From Clostridia bacterium (GTDB lineage Bacteria > Bacillota > Clostridia > Christensenellales > UBA1242), in assembly GCA_900753315.1 (NCBI GenBank), contig CAADYP010000001.1:1-64000 (forward strand): a stretch of DNA of 64,000 nt, in the 5' to 3' direction. Below the pieces are notes generated by a model. The model did not search any database, was not told where the DNA came from, and saw nothing but the letters and a program-made list of their open reading frames with translations. Shown here in pieces: positions 41,556-49,368 of this stretch (positions are counted from its first letter, which is position 1; each line of letters begins with the position of its first letter). The translations under genes and the position numbers were made by a program.

Positions 41556-42050
41556 ATGTTTAAAAAGAAGAGAAGTGCATACAAAAAATGCCCTAGATGT
41601 GGAAATAAATGTTTGTTAAGCCAAGAAAAATGTGACGATTGTGGTTTGATTTTTTCTCGCTTGCAATATGCAACAAACAAGGCTGCAAAAAGGAGAATTT
41701 TGAAGTTTGACAAAGATTTTGTTATTTACACAAATCAATATCCACAAGATGTCAATTGGTTTAAACTTTTGATGATAACACTATTTTTGGGACTTGTTGG
41801 TGGACAATATTATTATGTCGGCAAATATATTAAAGGCGGACTTACAACTTTGTCATTTGTTTATATGATTCTTTGCACAATTTTCAATGCTCAAATTCTT
41901 GCCCTTGGTAGTGATGCGGTAACATATTTTTATCTGCCAGTTGGGATTTATGCATTCTCGTGGATTGTAAGTTTGGTTTATGTTTGTTTCAAAAAATTTA
42001 AAGTGCCTGTTATTGTTGAAAATATGGGCGATGAGGTAGTTTCAAAATGA
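41556..42050 (+). CDS. Zinc-ribbon and TM2-domain membrane protein
   Basis: This is 164 residues from the ATG at 41556. A zinc ribbon (C-P-R-C, then C-x2-C) occupies residues 11-30. From about residue 66 there are three hydrophobic helices; the first pair L-F-L-G-L-V-G-G-Q-Y-Y-Y-V-G-K-Y matches the TM2 domain, a two-helix unit found in many bacterial membrane proteins of unknown role. It overlaps mnmA by 4 nt (ATGA), so the two are translated together. The function is unknown; the family has been proposed to act in membrane signalling. Confidence 0.8.
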   Translation: MFKKKRSAYKKCPRCGNKCLLSQEKCDDCGLIFSRLQYATNKAAKRRILKFDKDFVIYTNQYPQDVNWFKLLMITLFLGLVGGQYYYVGKYIKGGLTTLSFVYMILCTIFNAQILALGSDAVTYFYLPVGIYAFSWIVSLVYVCFKKFKVPVIVENMGDEVVSK

Positions 42051-43117
42051 GAGTTGTTGTAGGTATTTCTGGTGGTGTAGATTCATCAGTTGCGGCTTAT
42101 TTGCTAAAAAAACAGGGGCATGATGTTATTGGGCTTTTCATGATAAATTGGGAGGAGACCGATGGCGAATGCACTGCTGAAGAAGATTATGAAGATGTAA
42201 AGCGTGTTTGCACAAGGATTGGAATACCATATTTTTCTGTAAATTATGCAAAAGAATATTATGACAGAGTTTTTCAATATTTCCTTGATGAATACAAAGC
42301 TGGAAGAACGCCAAACCCTGATGTTTTATGCAATAGAGAAATCAAGTTTGGACCATTTTTGGAAAAAGCAAAACAACTTGGTGCAGACATGATTGCCACA
42401 GGGCATTATGCAAAAACATATGTGAAAGACGGAAAAACTTATCTTGCAAAAGCAAAAGATTTGACAAAAGACCAATCATATTTTTTGAATCAACTTTCAC
42501 AAGCACAACTTTCTTCTGTTTTGTTTCCGCTTGCTGATATCGAAAAGAAAGAAGTTAGAGAAATTGCAAAAGAATTGGAACTTTCAACTGCCGAAAAGAA
42601 AGATTCGACAGGAATTTGCTTTATTGGAGAGAGAAATTTTAGAAAGTTTTTGAAACAATATTTGCCAGCACAGGCAGGGAAAATTTGCACACTTGACAAC
42701 AAAGTTGTGGGGACTCATGAAGGGCTGATGTATTATACCATTGGGCAAAGAAGAGGATTGAACATTGGTGGAAAACATGGTGGAAATGGTGAGAGATGGT
42801 TCGTTTTGAAAAAAGACCTTGCAAACAATGTTTTGTATGTCAGTCAAGGTGAGTGTGAGGAATTGTTCTCTAATGGGCTTTATGCGGATACATTCAACTG
42901 GATACCACAGGTGCCAGACGAAAAAGAGTTTGATTGCTATGCAAAATTTAGATATCGACAACCTGACCAAAAAGTGCATGTAAAAGTTTTGGACAACACG
43001 CATATTCAAGTTGATTTTGTGGAAAGACAAAGAGCAATTACTGAAGGACAATTTGTAGTGTTGTATACTGAAGATGGGACTTGCTTGGGCGGTGGAATTA
43101 TTGATAAAAAATATTAA
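42047..43117 (+). CDS. mnmA: tRNA-specific 2-thiouridylase MnmA
   Basis: This 356-residue protein has the PP-loop G-I-S-G-G-V-D-S-S near residues 5-13, the first catalytic Cys in N-P-D-V-L-C-N-R near residue 96, and the second in G-I-C-F-I-G-E near 193. It installs 2-thiouridine at wobble U34 of Lys, Glu and Gln tRNAs, using sulfur passed from a cysteine desulfurase. No desulfurase gene (iscS) is adjacent. It overlaps the TM2 gene upstream and ends in a short hairpin terminator. A tRNA-Ser gene follows. Confidence 0.95.
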   Translation: MRVVVGISGGVDSSVAAYLLKKQGHDVIGLFMINWEETDGECTAEEDYEDVKRVCTRIGIPYFSVNYAKEYYDRVFQYFLDEYKAGRTPNPDVLCNREIKFGPFLEKAKQLGADMIATGHYAKTYVKDGKTYLAKAKDLTKDQSYFLNQLSQAQLSSVLFPLADIEKKEVREIAKELELSTAEKKDSTGICFIGERNFRKFLKQYLPAQAGKICTLDNKVVGTHEGLMYYTIGQRRGLNIGGKHGGNGERWFVLKKDLANNVLYVSQGECEELFSNGLYADTFNWIPQVPDEKEFDCYAKFRYRQPDQKVHVKVLDNTHIQVDFVERQRAITEGQFVVLYTEDGTCLGGGIIDKKY

Positions 43118-43143
43118 GCATCTCATGGTGCTTATTTTTTTTG
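43115..43143 (+). terminator. Terminator behind mnmA
   Basis: TAAGCA (43115-43120) pairs with TGCTTA (43129-43134), followed by a T-tract. The stop codon is part of the stem. Confidence 0.75.
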
Positions 43144-43149
43144 TTTCTA

Positions 43150-43178
43150 TTGATTTAATCTTCCATTTGTGTTATAAT
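43150..43178 (+). promoter_or_regulatory. Promoter of tRNA-Ser
   Basis: TTGATT (43150-43155) and TATAAT (43173-43178) are spaced by 17 bp, 65 bp before the mature tRNA. Confidence 0.75.
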
Positions 43179-43243
43179 AGCTACATTTGAAGCATTGGTT
43201 TTTGATGCAGAAGTTATATTAAAAATATAATTAAACCAATTAT

Positions 43244-43333
43244 GCAGAGATGTCCGAGTGGTTTAAGGTGCAGCCCTGGAAAGGCTGTGTGCAAGAAATT
43301 GCACCAAGAGTTCGAATCTCTTTCTCTGCGCCA
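43244..43333 (+). tRNA. tRNA-Ser (anticodon GGA)
   Basis: The acceptor stem GCAGAGA (43244-43250) pairs with TCTCTGC (43323-43329), followed by G and an encoded CCA (43331-43333). The anticodon stem CAGCC/GGCTG encloses the loop CTGGAAA with anticodon GGA, which reads UCC and UCU codons. The long variable arm (GTGC...GCAC) is typical of class II tRNA-Ser. The next gene begins only 17 nt after the CCA end. Confidence 0.97.
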
Positions 43334-43350
43334 AATTAAAAGGATAATTG

Positions 43351-44100
43351 ATGGAAGAAAGTTGCGAATTTATGAAATTTAACAGCAAACAAGAGTTGGC
43401 TGATTTTTTGAAAAATTACTTCAAAGAAATAAGTGATGTTGATGAGTTTATTATTTTGGCTCATCAAATAAATGATTTTAGAGATGAGTTTTCGACATAT
43501 GAGCCGTTGGAAAAATTGGCGTCAATCTTGTATTCAGGTTTGAGTGCGTCTAAATATGCTTCTATTGATGGAACAACAATAAGAATGGGATCAAGTTTGG
43601 AAGAAAAAACTGCTGATGCAGCAGTGGATTATGATTATCATGTTTATCATAAAAACAGAATTTATCCAACATTGCTTCTTGCATTACCTAGATTTGTTGA
43701 AGTTAATGGCGAAAAGACTGAATATGTTATGTCAAAGTATGTTAGAAAAGACAGAAAAGTGACAAATTTGAAGCAATTATATTATGAAAAAACGGGTGAT
43801 GATTGTGTAGTTTTGGACAACCAACATGCTGTAAAGTGCTGGGCAGACGTTTTGAAAGGATTTTCAAGTTTTAAAACGGGTGATACACTATGTGCATTTT
43901 ATGAAACAGATGACGGCTGTTATAATTTGATTTTGCCACATACTCATTGGGTTGAAAGAGGAACTGAAGAGTACAAAAATTATAAAAATTCTCTTTCTAG
44001 AAAAATTGAAAGTTATCATATGTCTTTGGAAGATGCAATAATGTACAAAAACAAAAAGAATCAAAACTATATCGACGATTTGACAAATAGTATTGATTAG
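43351..44100 (+). CDS. Hypothetical protein directly behind tRNA-Ser
   Basis: This is 249 residues from the ATG at 43351, with SD AAAAGGA. It is soluble, with no signal or membrane helix. The first 60 residues are helical and acidic. A central beta-rich part (residues 95-130: H-V-Y-H-K-N-R-I-Y-P-T-L-L-L-A-L-P-R-F-V-E) and a segment with L-D-N-Q-H-A-V-K-C-W-A-D near 155-166 contain several His and Cys, but no known catalytic motif. I do not recognise the family. With only 17 nt after the tRNA and no promoter between, it is probably made by read-through of the tRNA transcript. A terminator ends the unit. Confidence 0.7.
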   Translation: MEESCEFMKFNSKQELADFLKNYFKEISDVDEFIILAHQINDFRDEFSTYEPLEKLASILYSGLSASKYASIDGTTIRMGSSLEEKTADAAVDYDYHVYHKNRIYPTLLLALPRFVEVNGEKTEYVMSKYVRKDRKVTNLKQLYYEKTGDDCVVLDNQHAVKCWADVLKGFSSFKTGDTLCAFYETDDGCYNLILPHTHWVERGTEEYKNYKNSLSRKIESYHMSLEDAIMYKNKKNQNYIDDLTNSID

Positions 44101-44136
44101 TGTTTTGTTTGATAAATTAAAATTTTAAACAAAAAT

Positions 44137-44165
44137 AAAAATCAGCGGAAGTGCTGATTTTTTTG
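44137..44165 (+). terminator. Terminator between convergent genes
   Basis: ATCAGC (44141-44146) pairs with GCTGAT (44153-44158), extended by A and T tracts on either side. Confidence 0.85.
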
Positions 44166-44204
44166 TTGTGAAAAACATTTTGATTTTTTGACTTTTGTAA
44201 ATAA

Positions 44205-44684
44205 TTATGTTCTTGTAGCTCTATCTCTTACATTATCCATTGCAATTATAAGAGCGGTTATGAATGCTGGATCTTCGTTGTCATTGAGCTCCACATTGAA
44301 TGTGTCACTCATAGCAAAAAATTGGGTGGTTATAGAACCAATTTTTTCACCATTTTTCATTATTTGACAGCCTGTCAAAGACCAACCATTGATTGAAATT
44401 TCATCGCTGCATCCAACAACATCATATCCAAATTTTAATCCACGATTTTTGACCTTGCCAACGATTTGTCCTTCTGGATCTTTTATAAAACTTGCATGCG
44501 TCCACCAGTTTATAAGTTTGTTTTTTACGACATACAAAAGTTTTCCTTCCATGTTGTAAATTTTTTTCTTTTTTGTTAATGAAAAAATCTTGCCTTTTAC
44601 TTTGAAAATGTCGTTTCCGCTTTCATCCTTAACAGTTGAACTTCCACCAAGGGACAACAATTTGTTTTTAACACAAAATTTCAT
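44205..44684 (-). CDS. LURP-one-related (LOR, tubby-like fold) protein
   Basis: This 159-residue protein has the repetitive beta-strand pattern of LOR/YxjI-type proteins: D-E-S-G-N-D-I-F-K-V-K-G-K, then M-E-G-K-L-L-Y-V-V-K-N-K and D-P-E-G-Q-I-V-G-K-V-K-N. These folds resemble tubby and scramblase domains and often lie at the membrane; the biochemical role is unknown. It is the last of three minus-strand genes, 27 nt behind a membrane protein, with SD AAAGGAG. Confidence 0.75.
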   Translation of the reverse strand: MKFCVKNKLLSLGGSSTVKDESGNDIFKVKGKIFSLTKKKKIYNMEGKLLYVVKNKLINWWTHASFIKDPEGQIVGKVKNRGLKFGYDVVGCSDEISINGWSLTGCQIMKNGEKIGSITTQFFAMSDTFNVELNDNEDPAFITALIIAMDNVRDRATRT

Positions 44685-44711
44685 TTTTCTTTCTCCTTTT
44701 TTGCTTTATTA

Positions 44712-45221
44712 TTATAGAACTGCAAACAACACTGCGACAACTACGACTACGAGAACTATCCAGCTTATGATGTATGAGATTTTTAATATTTTTTTACGTT
44801 TTTTTGCTGTTTGGTCAAGTGTGAAAAGATTTGTAAATTCATCTCTTGGTTTTGTCTCGCTCAAAACGTCAACCGCTTTTGCTCCGTCTTTTGCCAAGTT
44901 TATTTTGAGTGTAACATCGTTTTGTTCGTTTGGAAGGTCGATGTTTGCTTGGTAATCAATGATATAGCAAGTCTTTTCCAAGCGTTGGTTTAATATTCCA
45001 AAAATTGAAATAATGAAGAACAACATTTGCATAAACCACCACCATGGGCCATTTATTTCCAATATGTTTTTGATTTTTATGTCAACAGAATCTTTTTCGG
45101 TTTGATAGGTAATCATTGCTGCTTCGTGTTTATTGCGTTTGTAAGCGACTTCTTTTCCATCAATTTCAATTATTGGGCGATATTCATATCCGCCTTGAAG
45201 TTTTAGATTTAATATTTTCAT
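44712..45221 (-). CDS. Membrane protein of the LOR operon
   Basis: This is 169 residues from the ATG at 45221, which overlaps the stop of the gene upstream (ATGA); a longer frame has no support. The N-terminal 55 residues look like beta strands (L-Q-G-G-Y-E-Y-R-P-I-I-E-I-D-G-K-E-V), followed by a hydrophobic segment W-W-W-F-M-Q-M-L-F-F-I-I-S-I-F near 65-80 and a C-terminal helix of Ile and Val at about 145-168. I do not recognise a family. Coupling to both neighbours suggests one small membrane-associated complex. Confidence 0.65.
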   Translation of the reverse strand: MKILNLKLQGGYEYRPIIEIDGKEVAYKRNKHEAAMITYQTEKDSVDIKIKNILEINGPWWWFMQMLFFIISIFGILNQRLEKTCYIIDYQANIDLPNEQNDVTLKINLAKDGAKAVDVLSETKPRDEFTNLFTLDQTAKKRKKILKISYIISWIVLVVVVVAVLFAVL

Positions 45222-45649
45222 TTGCCCATACCTCCACAGAAATAAACTATCCCAAGAGCAAGTGTAATGGCAATAATGATGCTTGTAAGAACAATCCTTC
45301 CAATTGGCTTCTTGTCTTTTTGAACACAAAGAAAAACAAGTGATGTAACTGATGTGGCGATTGTTATGCCAAACAAGTATGGATATGCAACATAGCAAGA
45401 TGTGATAAATGTCATCATTCCGTCACCACTATTCAATAAATTTGGTATAAAGTTTGGTGAGGCAATAAACACCATACCGATAGAAAAGATAACGACAATA
45501 AATACAATACAGAATGCCAAGGCATACCATAATGCTGAAACAAGAGTGCCAAGCAAGATTGCAATCATTATTGAAACGCCAACTATTGAATAATTTGACA
45601 TAATTTTGGCAAAATGTCCGCAATAAATGTTTGCATAAGTCTTTTTCAT
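45218..45649 (-). CDS. Four-helix membrane protein of the LOR operon
   Basis: This 143-residue protein has four hydrophobic helices (about 21-42, 43-64, 82-107, 118-139) and short loops. SD AAGGAG lies six nt before the ATG, and a promoter precedes it. It is the first of three genes on the minus strand and overlaps the next by 4 nt. No motif ties it to a known transporter or enzyme. Confidence 0.65.
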   Translation of the reverse strand: MKKTYANIYCGHFAKIMSNYSIVGVSIMIAILLGTLVSALWYALAFCIVFIVVIFSIGMVFIASPNFIPNLLNSGDGMMTFITSCYVAYPYLFGITIATSVTSLVFLCVQKDKKPIGRIVLTSIIIAITLALGIVYFCGGMGK

Positions 45650-45665
45650 TTTTTCTCCTTAATTT

Positions 45666-45693
45666 ATTATAAAAAAATTTTAAGTAATTGCAA
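45666..45693 (-). promoter_or_regulatory. Promoter of the LOR operon
   Basis: On the minus strand TTGCAA (45688-45693) and TATAAT (45666-45671) are spaced by 16 bp. Confidence 0.65.
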
Positions 45694-45784
45694 ACAAATT
45701 TACAGCATTTAACAAACTTTTGTTGAAAATTTGCAATATTATTGTAGTTTTTGGGAAAAATTGTTTGAATGTAGTTTGTTTTTC

Positions 45785-45813
45785 TTGACTATTTTGTTTG
45801 TTTTTTTTAAAAT
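45785..45813 (+). promoter_or_regulatory. Promoter of the HdeD-like gene
   Basis: TTGACT (45785-45790) and TAAAAT (45808-45813) are spaced by 17 bp. Confidence 0.65.
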
Positions 45814-45849
45814 AATGGCAGATGTTGACTAATCAACATGGAGGTAAAA

Positions 45850-46470
45850 ATGGAAAAATTGAAAGATTTATTTAAGAAAGTTAATGTTTTCAACGGAATT
45901 ATTTCTTTTCTTTTGATTGCACTTGGTATTTGCTTTGTTTGCGTTCCGTCATCAACAATTTTGACTTTGTGCTATATCTTTGGGGCGTTTATAATGTTTT
46001 TTGGTATATGCGGAATTGTTAGTTATTTCTTTTATGGACTTGAACCTTTTGGTTTTATGAATGGAATTTGTGAACTTGTTGTCGGCACTTTGATTTTCGC
46101 TTTTGCTCCACAAATTACATCTCCACAAGTGTTTTCTGTTCTTGTTGGCGTTGTGCTTTTGTTTAGCGGACTTGTCAAAATGCAAAACTCTATGGATTAC
46201 AGAAGATTTGGTCTTAAAAATTGGTGGCTCTATATGATTTATGCGGCAACAATGGTTGTAGTTTCAATCGTGCTCATGGCCTATCCTTTTGCTGGACAAA
46301 AAATTGCACTTATTTTCCTTGGCATTGTTTTGATTTATGATGGTATTATGAAACTTGTTTCTATGTTTATTTTCAAAGGAAAAGTAAACAGATTCAAGAA
46401 AAAACTTAATGAAGATGTTATCATTATAGACAAAGATGAAAACGATAGCCAAAATGGCGAAAACAAATAA
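45850..46470 (+). CDS. DUF308/HdeD-family membrane protein
   Basis: This is 206 residues from the ATG at 45850, after SD GGAGG; an in-frame GTG/ATG 12 nt earlier would lie on the SD. Six transmembrane helices occur in pairs, with glycine-rich turns (L-L-I-A-L-G-I, V-V-G-T-L-I-F-A-F, Y-D-G-I-M-K-L), as in the HdeD family. The last 45 residues are charged and cytoplasmic (K-K-K-L-N-E-D-V-I-I-I-D-K-D-E-N-D). In enterobacteria HdeD relates to acid stress; in Gram-positive bacteria the role is unknown. Confidence 0.78.
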   Translation: MEKLKDLFKKVNVFNGIISFLLIALGICFVCVPSSTILTLCYIFGAFIMFFGICGIVSYFFYGLEPFGFMNGICELVVGTLIFAFAPQITSPQVFSVLVGVVLLFSGLVKMQNSMDYRRFGLKNWWLYMIYAATMVVVSIVLMAYPFAGQKIALIFLGIVLIYDGIMKLVSMFIFKGKVNRFKKKLNEDVIIIDKDENDSQNGENK

Positions 46471-46492
46471 ACTTTATAAAGGAATTAAAACT

Positions 46493-46520
46493 GGGCGGTA
46501 TTTTCCCGCTCTTTTTTTGT
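46493..46520 (+). terminator. Terminator behind the HdeD-like gene
   Basis: GGGCGG and CCGCTC (one G-T pair) enclose a TATTTTC loop near 46494-46512, then T7. Confidence 0.7.
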
Positions 46521-46591
46521 TTTTGCTTTTATATGTTTTGAAAAAAAATTTTGATATGTTATTATTTGCATAGGAAATGTGGAAAAGAAGT

Positions 46592-47239
46592 ATGAAAGTA
46601 AAAGATTTCAATTTTAGAAAATTTCATGACGATAGAAAAAGATTTTTGAGAGAAAACAAGGACGAAAGTTTTGTTATAGAAAGTGGAAACATTCCATTTA
46701 TTGTCTCTGCGCCACATGGTGTAAGTCAAGTGCGTCTTGGAAAGTCGAAATTTAAAGAGCCTGGCTCACTTTCACTTGCTCTTGATGTAGCCAAAAGGAC
46801 AGGAGCACATCTTATTGCCAAAACAAAAAATTGCAATGACGATGCAAACTTTGAAGAGATTTGTCCTTATAAGGAAGAACTTAAAAGATATATCAATGCG
46901 AACGACATCAAATTTTTGATTGATTTTCACGGTATGAAGAAAAGCAGAAATATTGATGTGGAATTTGGCACAAATCTTGGACAAAACATTAAGGCGAATG
47001 AAAAACTTTTTGACTTTTTGTGTTATAACTTGAAAAACGACGGGTTTGTCGTTGAAGTTGACCAACCATTTAAGTCGTCTTCAAAGACTGTGGCTGGACA
47101 AGTGGCTAAGGATTGTGGTATTTGGACGATTCAAATGGAAGTGAATTACAAATACACCATGGACAAAAAATATCAAAACAGGCTGGTCGAGATAATAAAT
47201 TGCGTTGTGGACACTATTGAAAAGGCGTGCAAGAAGTAA
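46592..47239 (+). CDS. N-formylglutamate amidohydrolase-like protein
   Basis: This is 215 residues from the ATG at 46592; an ATG at 46577 is five codons upstream with a cramped SD. The FGase-like motifs S-A-P-H-G (about residues 44-48) and D-F-H-G (about 112-115) match the zinc-binding P-H and D-x-H-G signature of this hydrolase fold. In known members it releases formate from N-formylglutamate in His breakdown, but many homologues in Clostridia lie outside hut operons, and no hut gene is present here. The fold is shared with peptidases. The gene is 24 nt upstream of the HIT-RNase H fusion. Confidence 0.7.
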   Translation: MKVKDFNFRKFHDDRKRFLRENKDESFVIESGNIPFIVSAPHGVSQVRLGKSKFKEPGSLSLALDVAKRTGAHLIAKTKNCNDDANFEEICPYKEELKRYINANDIKFLIDFHGMKKSRNIDVEFGTNLGQNIKANEKLFDFLCYNLKNDGFVVEVDQPFKSSSKTVAGQVAKDCGIWTIQMEVNYKYTMDKKYQNRLVEIINCVVDTIEKACKK

Positions 47240-47263
47240 AGGAAATTATTCAAGGAGAGAGAA

Positions 47264-48139
47264 ATGAAAGATTGTATTTTCTGTAAAATTATAAATGGTG
47301 AAATGCCTAGTTACAAAATTTATGAAGATGATTTTTGCTTGGCTTTCTTGGATATATCAAATGACATCTATGGGCATACATTGGTTATTCCTAAAAAACA
47401 CTATGAAAGTGTCATGACTTGTGATAATGCCACATTGGGAAGAATTATCGAAACTTGCAAAAAGGTGGGAAATCATTATGTTAAGGATTGCGGATTTGAT
47501 GGTTACAACATTGTAAACTGCACAGGGAAGGCTGCAGAACAATCTGTTTTCCATGTTCATTTTCACATTTTGCCAAGGAAGGCTGATGATGGTCAAAAGG
47601 TTTATCCAACTCTTGCAGGAAGCGGAGCAGAACTTGCTGATGTCTGCAAAACTTTAAAAATGGAAGAAAAAGTGTCTGCGCCTGAATTGGATGTTGACGA
47701 AAATGCTATTGTGCTTTATACAGATGGTGCTTGTTCTGGAAATCCTGGCGCAGGCGGTTGGGCTTCCATCTTAAACTTTAAGGGCAAAGAAAAAATATTG
47801 TCTGGTGGAGAGAAAGAAACGACAAACAATCGTATGGAACTCATGGCTGTGATTATGGGACTTGAAGAGATAAAGGAAGGGAATGTCGTAAAGGTGTTTA
47901 GCGACAGTGCTTATGTCGTAAATGCGTTTAATCAAAACTGGATAACAAATTGGCAGAGAAACAATTGGCATACAAGCGGAGGCGGTGAAGTCCAAAACAA
48001 AGAGTTGTGGCAAAGACTGATTTCGGCTATGTCAAAACTTGATGTTGAATTTGTGAAAGTTAAAGGTCACAGTGACAATGCAAACAACAATCGTTGTGAC
48101 GCTTTGGCAAGAGAAGAAATTGCAAAACTTGCAGATTGA
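47264..48139 (+). CDS. HIT-family hydrolase fused to RNase HI
   Basis: This 291-residue protein holds two complete domains. Residues 1-130 are a HIT domain with the C-x2-C zinc-type start (C4, C7), the L-V-I-P-K-K-H-Y segment and the active-site triad H-V-H-F-H at 97-101; such proteins hydrolyse nucleoside phosphoramidates or dinucleotides. Residues about 147-290 are RNase HI with all catalytic residues: D154 (Y-T-D-G-A-C-S-G-N-P-G), E192 (N-R-M-E-L-M-A), D214 (S-D-S-A-Y), H269 (K-G-H-S) and D279 (N-R-C-D-A-L-A). RNase HI degrades RNA in RNA-DNA hybrids. The two are normally separate genes. An acidic linker (E-L-D-V-D-E) joins them in one frame, with SD AAGGAGAG. Confidence 0.93.
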   Translation: MKDCIFCKIINGEMPSYKIYEDDFCLAFLDISNDIYGHTLVIPKKHYESVMTCDNATLGRIIETCKKVGNHYVKDCGFDGYNIVNCTGKAAEQSVFHVHFHILPRKADDGQKVYPTLAGSGAELADVCKTLKMEEKVSAPELDVDENAIVLYTDGACSGNPGAGGWASILNFKGKEKILSGGEKETTNNRMELMAVIMGLEEIKEGNVVKVFSDSAYVVNAFNQNWITNWQRNNWHTSGGGEVQNKELWQRLISAMSKLDVEFVKVKGHSDNANNNRCDALAREEIAKLAD

Positions 48140-48147
48140 TAAAAGTT

Positions 48148-48172
48148 CCACATCGTGGTTTTCCTTTTTGTG
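48148..48172 (+). terminator. Weak terminator behind the HIT-RNase H gene
   Basis: CCAC (48148-48151) pairs with GTGG (48155-48158), followed by TTTTCCTTTTT. The stem is short. Confidence 0.45.
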
Positions 48173-48215
48173 ATTTTTGAAATTTGAAATTGGCTTGAAT
48201 TGAAAGACAGCCTTA

Positions 48216-49199
48216 TTAAAAACCAAAAATTAACAAAATTATTATCGTAACTATGCAAGAGAAAACAGCATGTAAAAACTTTTGTAGAACGAAAAGTTTT
48301 GTAGACATTTGAAGTTTTGAGAGCATGGTTAATGACTGCAAAATTGTTGAAACCCCACCAAAACTTATCACAAACGATGAAAGAGTGATTGCTAAAAATT
48401 TGTTTTGTAAGGTTGCCAAATCAAGGCAACCTTTTGTTATTTCAAGAACACCTTCAAAAAGACATGAAATTGTTTGTGGCATGAGTGAAATTATAGGTGA
48501 AAAACATTCTATAATTATAAAGAAGATTGTTATGATTGAGCCGACAGACAAGATGGCAAGAGTGGAGTCTAAAACAATGCTCAATAGGTCAAAATTTGAC
48601 TTTGGTGGTGATATATTTTGTGACGATTGGGCGGGAGATTGTTTTTGATTTTCTTGTGATTTTTTAAATTTGAAATTTCTAAAAATTATGCCATTTATTA
48701 TTGCTCCAAGAAAGTGACTTAAAAACAAAATGTAACCAATTTTTGAACTTTTAAACATTCCGATTCCGACAGCACCGACAATAAACATTGGGCCTGAAGT
48801 TGAACAAAAAGAAGTCATTTTGAAAGCATCTTGTTTTGTTATTTTCCCTTGCATATAAAGGTCGGCGACCATTTTTGAACCTACTGGGTATCCAGACAAA
48901 ATAGCCATTATAAAAGTGTAGATTGAAATGGGTGGGGTTTTAAAAAATGTTTTGCTGACAGGGGCAAGTGGTTTTAAGATTTTTGGCATAAGGTCGAGTT
49001 GGGATAGAACTCTTGTAAAAAACATAAATGGTAGGACACTTGGCAAGACATTGAATGCCCATGCGGAGATTCCATCAAGGGACTTTTCAATAAATCTTGA
49101 TGGATTTGAAATCATGCAAATTAGGAAAAATATTATCATCAAAGCAAAAAATGCTTGTACCAAAGTTTGTCCAGATTTTTTTGAAGTGTAAATTTTCAA
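48216..49199 (-). CDS. ylbJ: Sporulation integral membrane protein YlbJ
   Basis: This 327-residue membrane protein has the YlbJ / nucleoside-recognition (Gate) pattern: the helix with L-P-S-V-L-P-F-M-F, L-S-G-Y-P-V-G-S-K-M near residues 98-107, and C-S-T-S-G-P-M-F-I-V-G-A-V-G near 131-144, followed by a Ser/Gln-rich cytoplasmic loop and two further helix bundles. In Bacillus it is required for normal spore cortex. The start is TTG (49197-49199), with SD AAGGAG six nt before it. It diverges from pta, a neighbour often seen for ylbJ in Clostridia. The next gene on this strand is far away. Confidence 0.88.
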   Translation of the reverse strand: MKIYTSKKSGQTLVQAFFALMIIFFLICMISNPSRFIEKSLDGISAWAFNVLPSVLPFMFFTRVLSQLDLMPKILKPLAPVSKTFFKTPPISIYTFIMAILSGYPVGSKMVADLYMQGKITKQDAFKMTSFCSTSGPMFIVGAVGIGMFKSSKIGYILFLSHFLGAIINGIIFRNFKFKKSQENQKQSPAQSSQNISPPKSNFDLLSIVLDSTLAILSVGSIITIFFIIIECFSPIISLMPQTISCLFEGVLEITKGCLDLATLQNKFLAITLSSFVISFGGVSTILQSLTMLSKLQMSTKLFVLQKFLHAVFSCIVTIIILLIFGF

Positions 49200-49216
49200 A
49201 TTGTTCTCCTTTTTGT

Positions 49217-49246
49217 TTGACTTTTTCGTGCATAATAAGATAGAAT
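49217..49246 (+). promoter_or_regulatory. Promoter of pta-ackA
   Basis: TTGACT (49217-49222) and TAGAAT (49241-49246) are spaced by 18 bp. The leader to the pta ATG is about 115 nt. Confidence 0.65.
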
Positions 49247-49276
49247 ATTTTTGAAAGTTGAAAAACTTTAAACAGA

Positions 49277-49314
49277 ATTTTCAAATCTTCCAAATTGAAA
49301 ATGAAGAAGATTTG
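49277..49314 (+). promoter_or_regulatory. Two alternative hairpins in the pta leader
   Basis: ATTTTCAA (49277-49284) can pair with TTGAAAAT (49295-49302), and CAAATCTTC (49282-49290) can pair with GAAGATTTG (49306-49314). The two stems share bases, so they exclude each other. Confidence 0.4.
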
Positions 49315-49368
49315 TTTTACTTTTATATTGTATTTTTGAAATCGCAAAAAAAGAATGGAGATTTGTTT

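Noticed and set aside
39428..48139. A genomic island or prophage in the accessory stretch
   Set aside because: The genes are of mixed function with normal codon use and include mnmA and tRNA-Ser; there is no integrase, phage gene, or duplicated tRNA end that would mark an attachment site.
48325..48648. Plus-strand frame inside ylbJ
   Set aside because: It is antisense to a gene with clear YlbJ motifs and lacks a promoter and SD.
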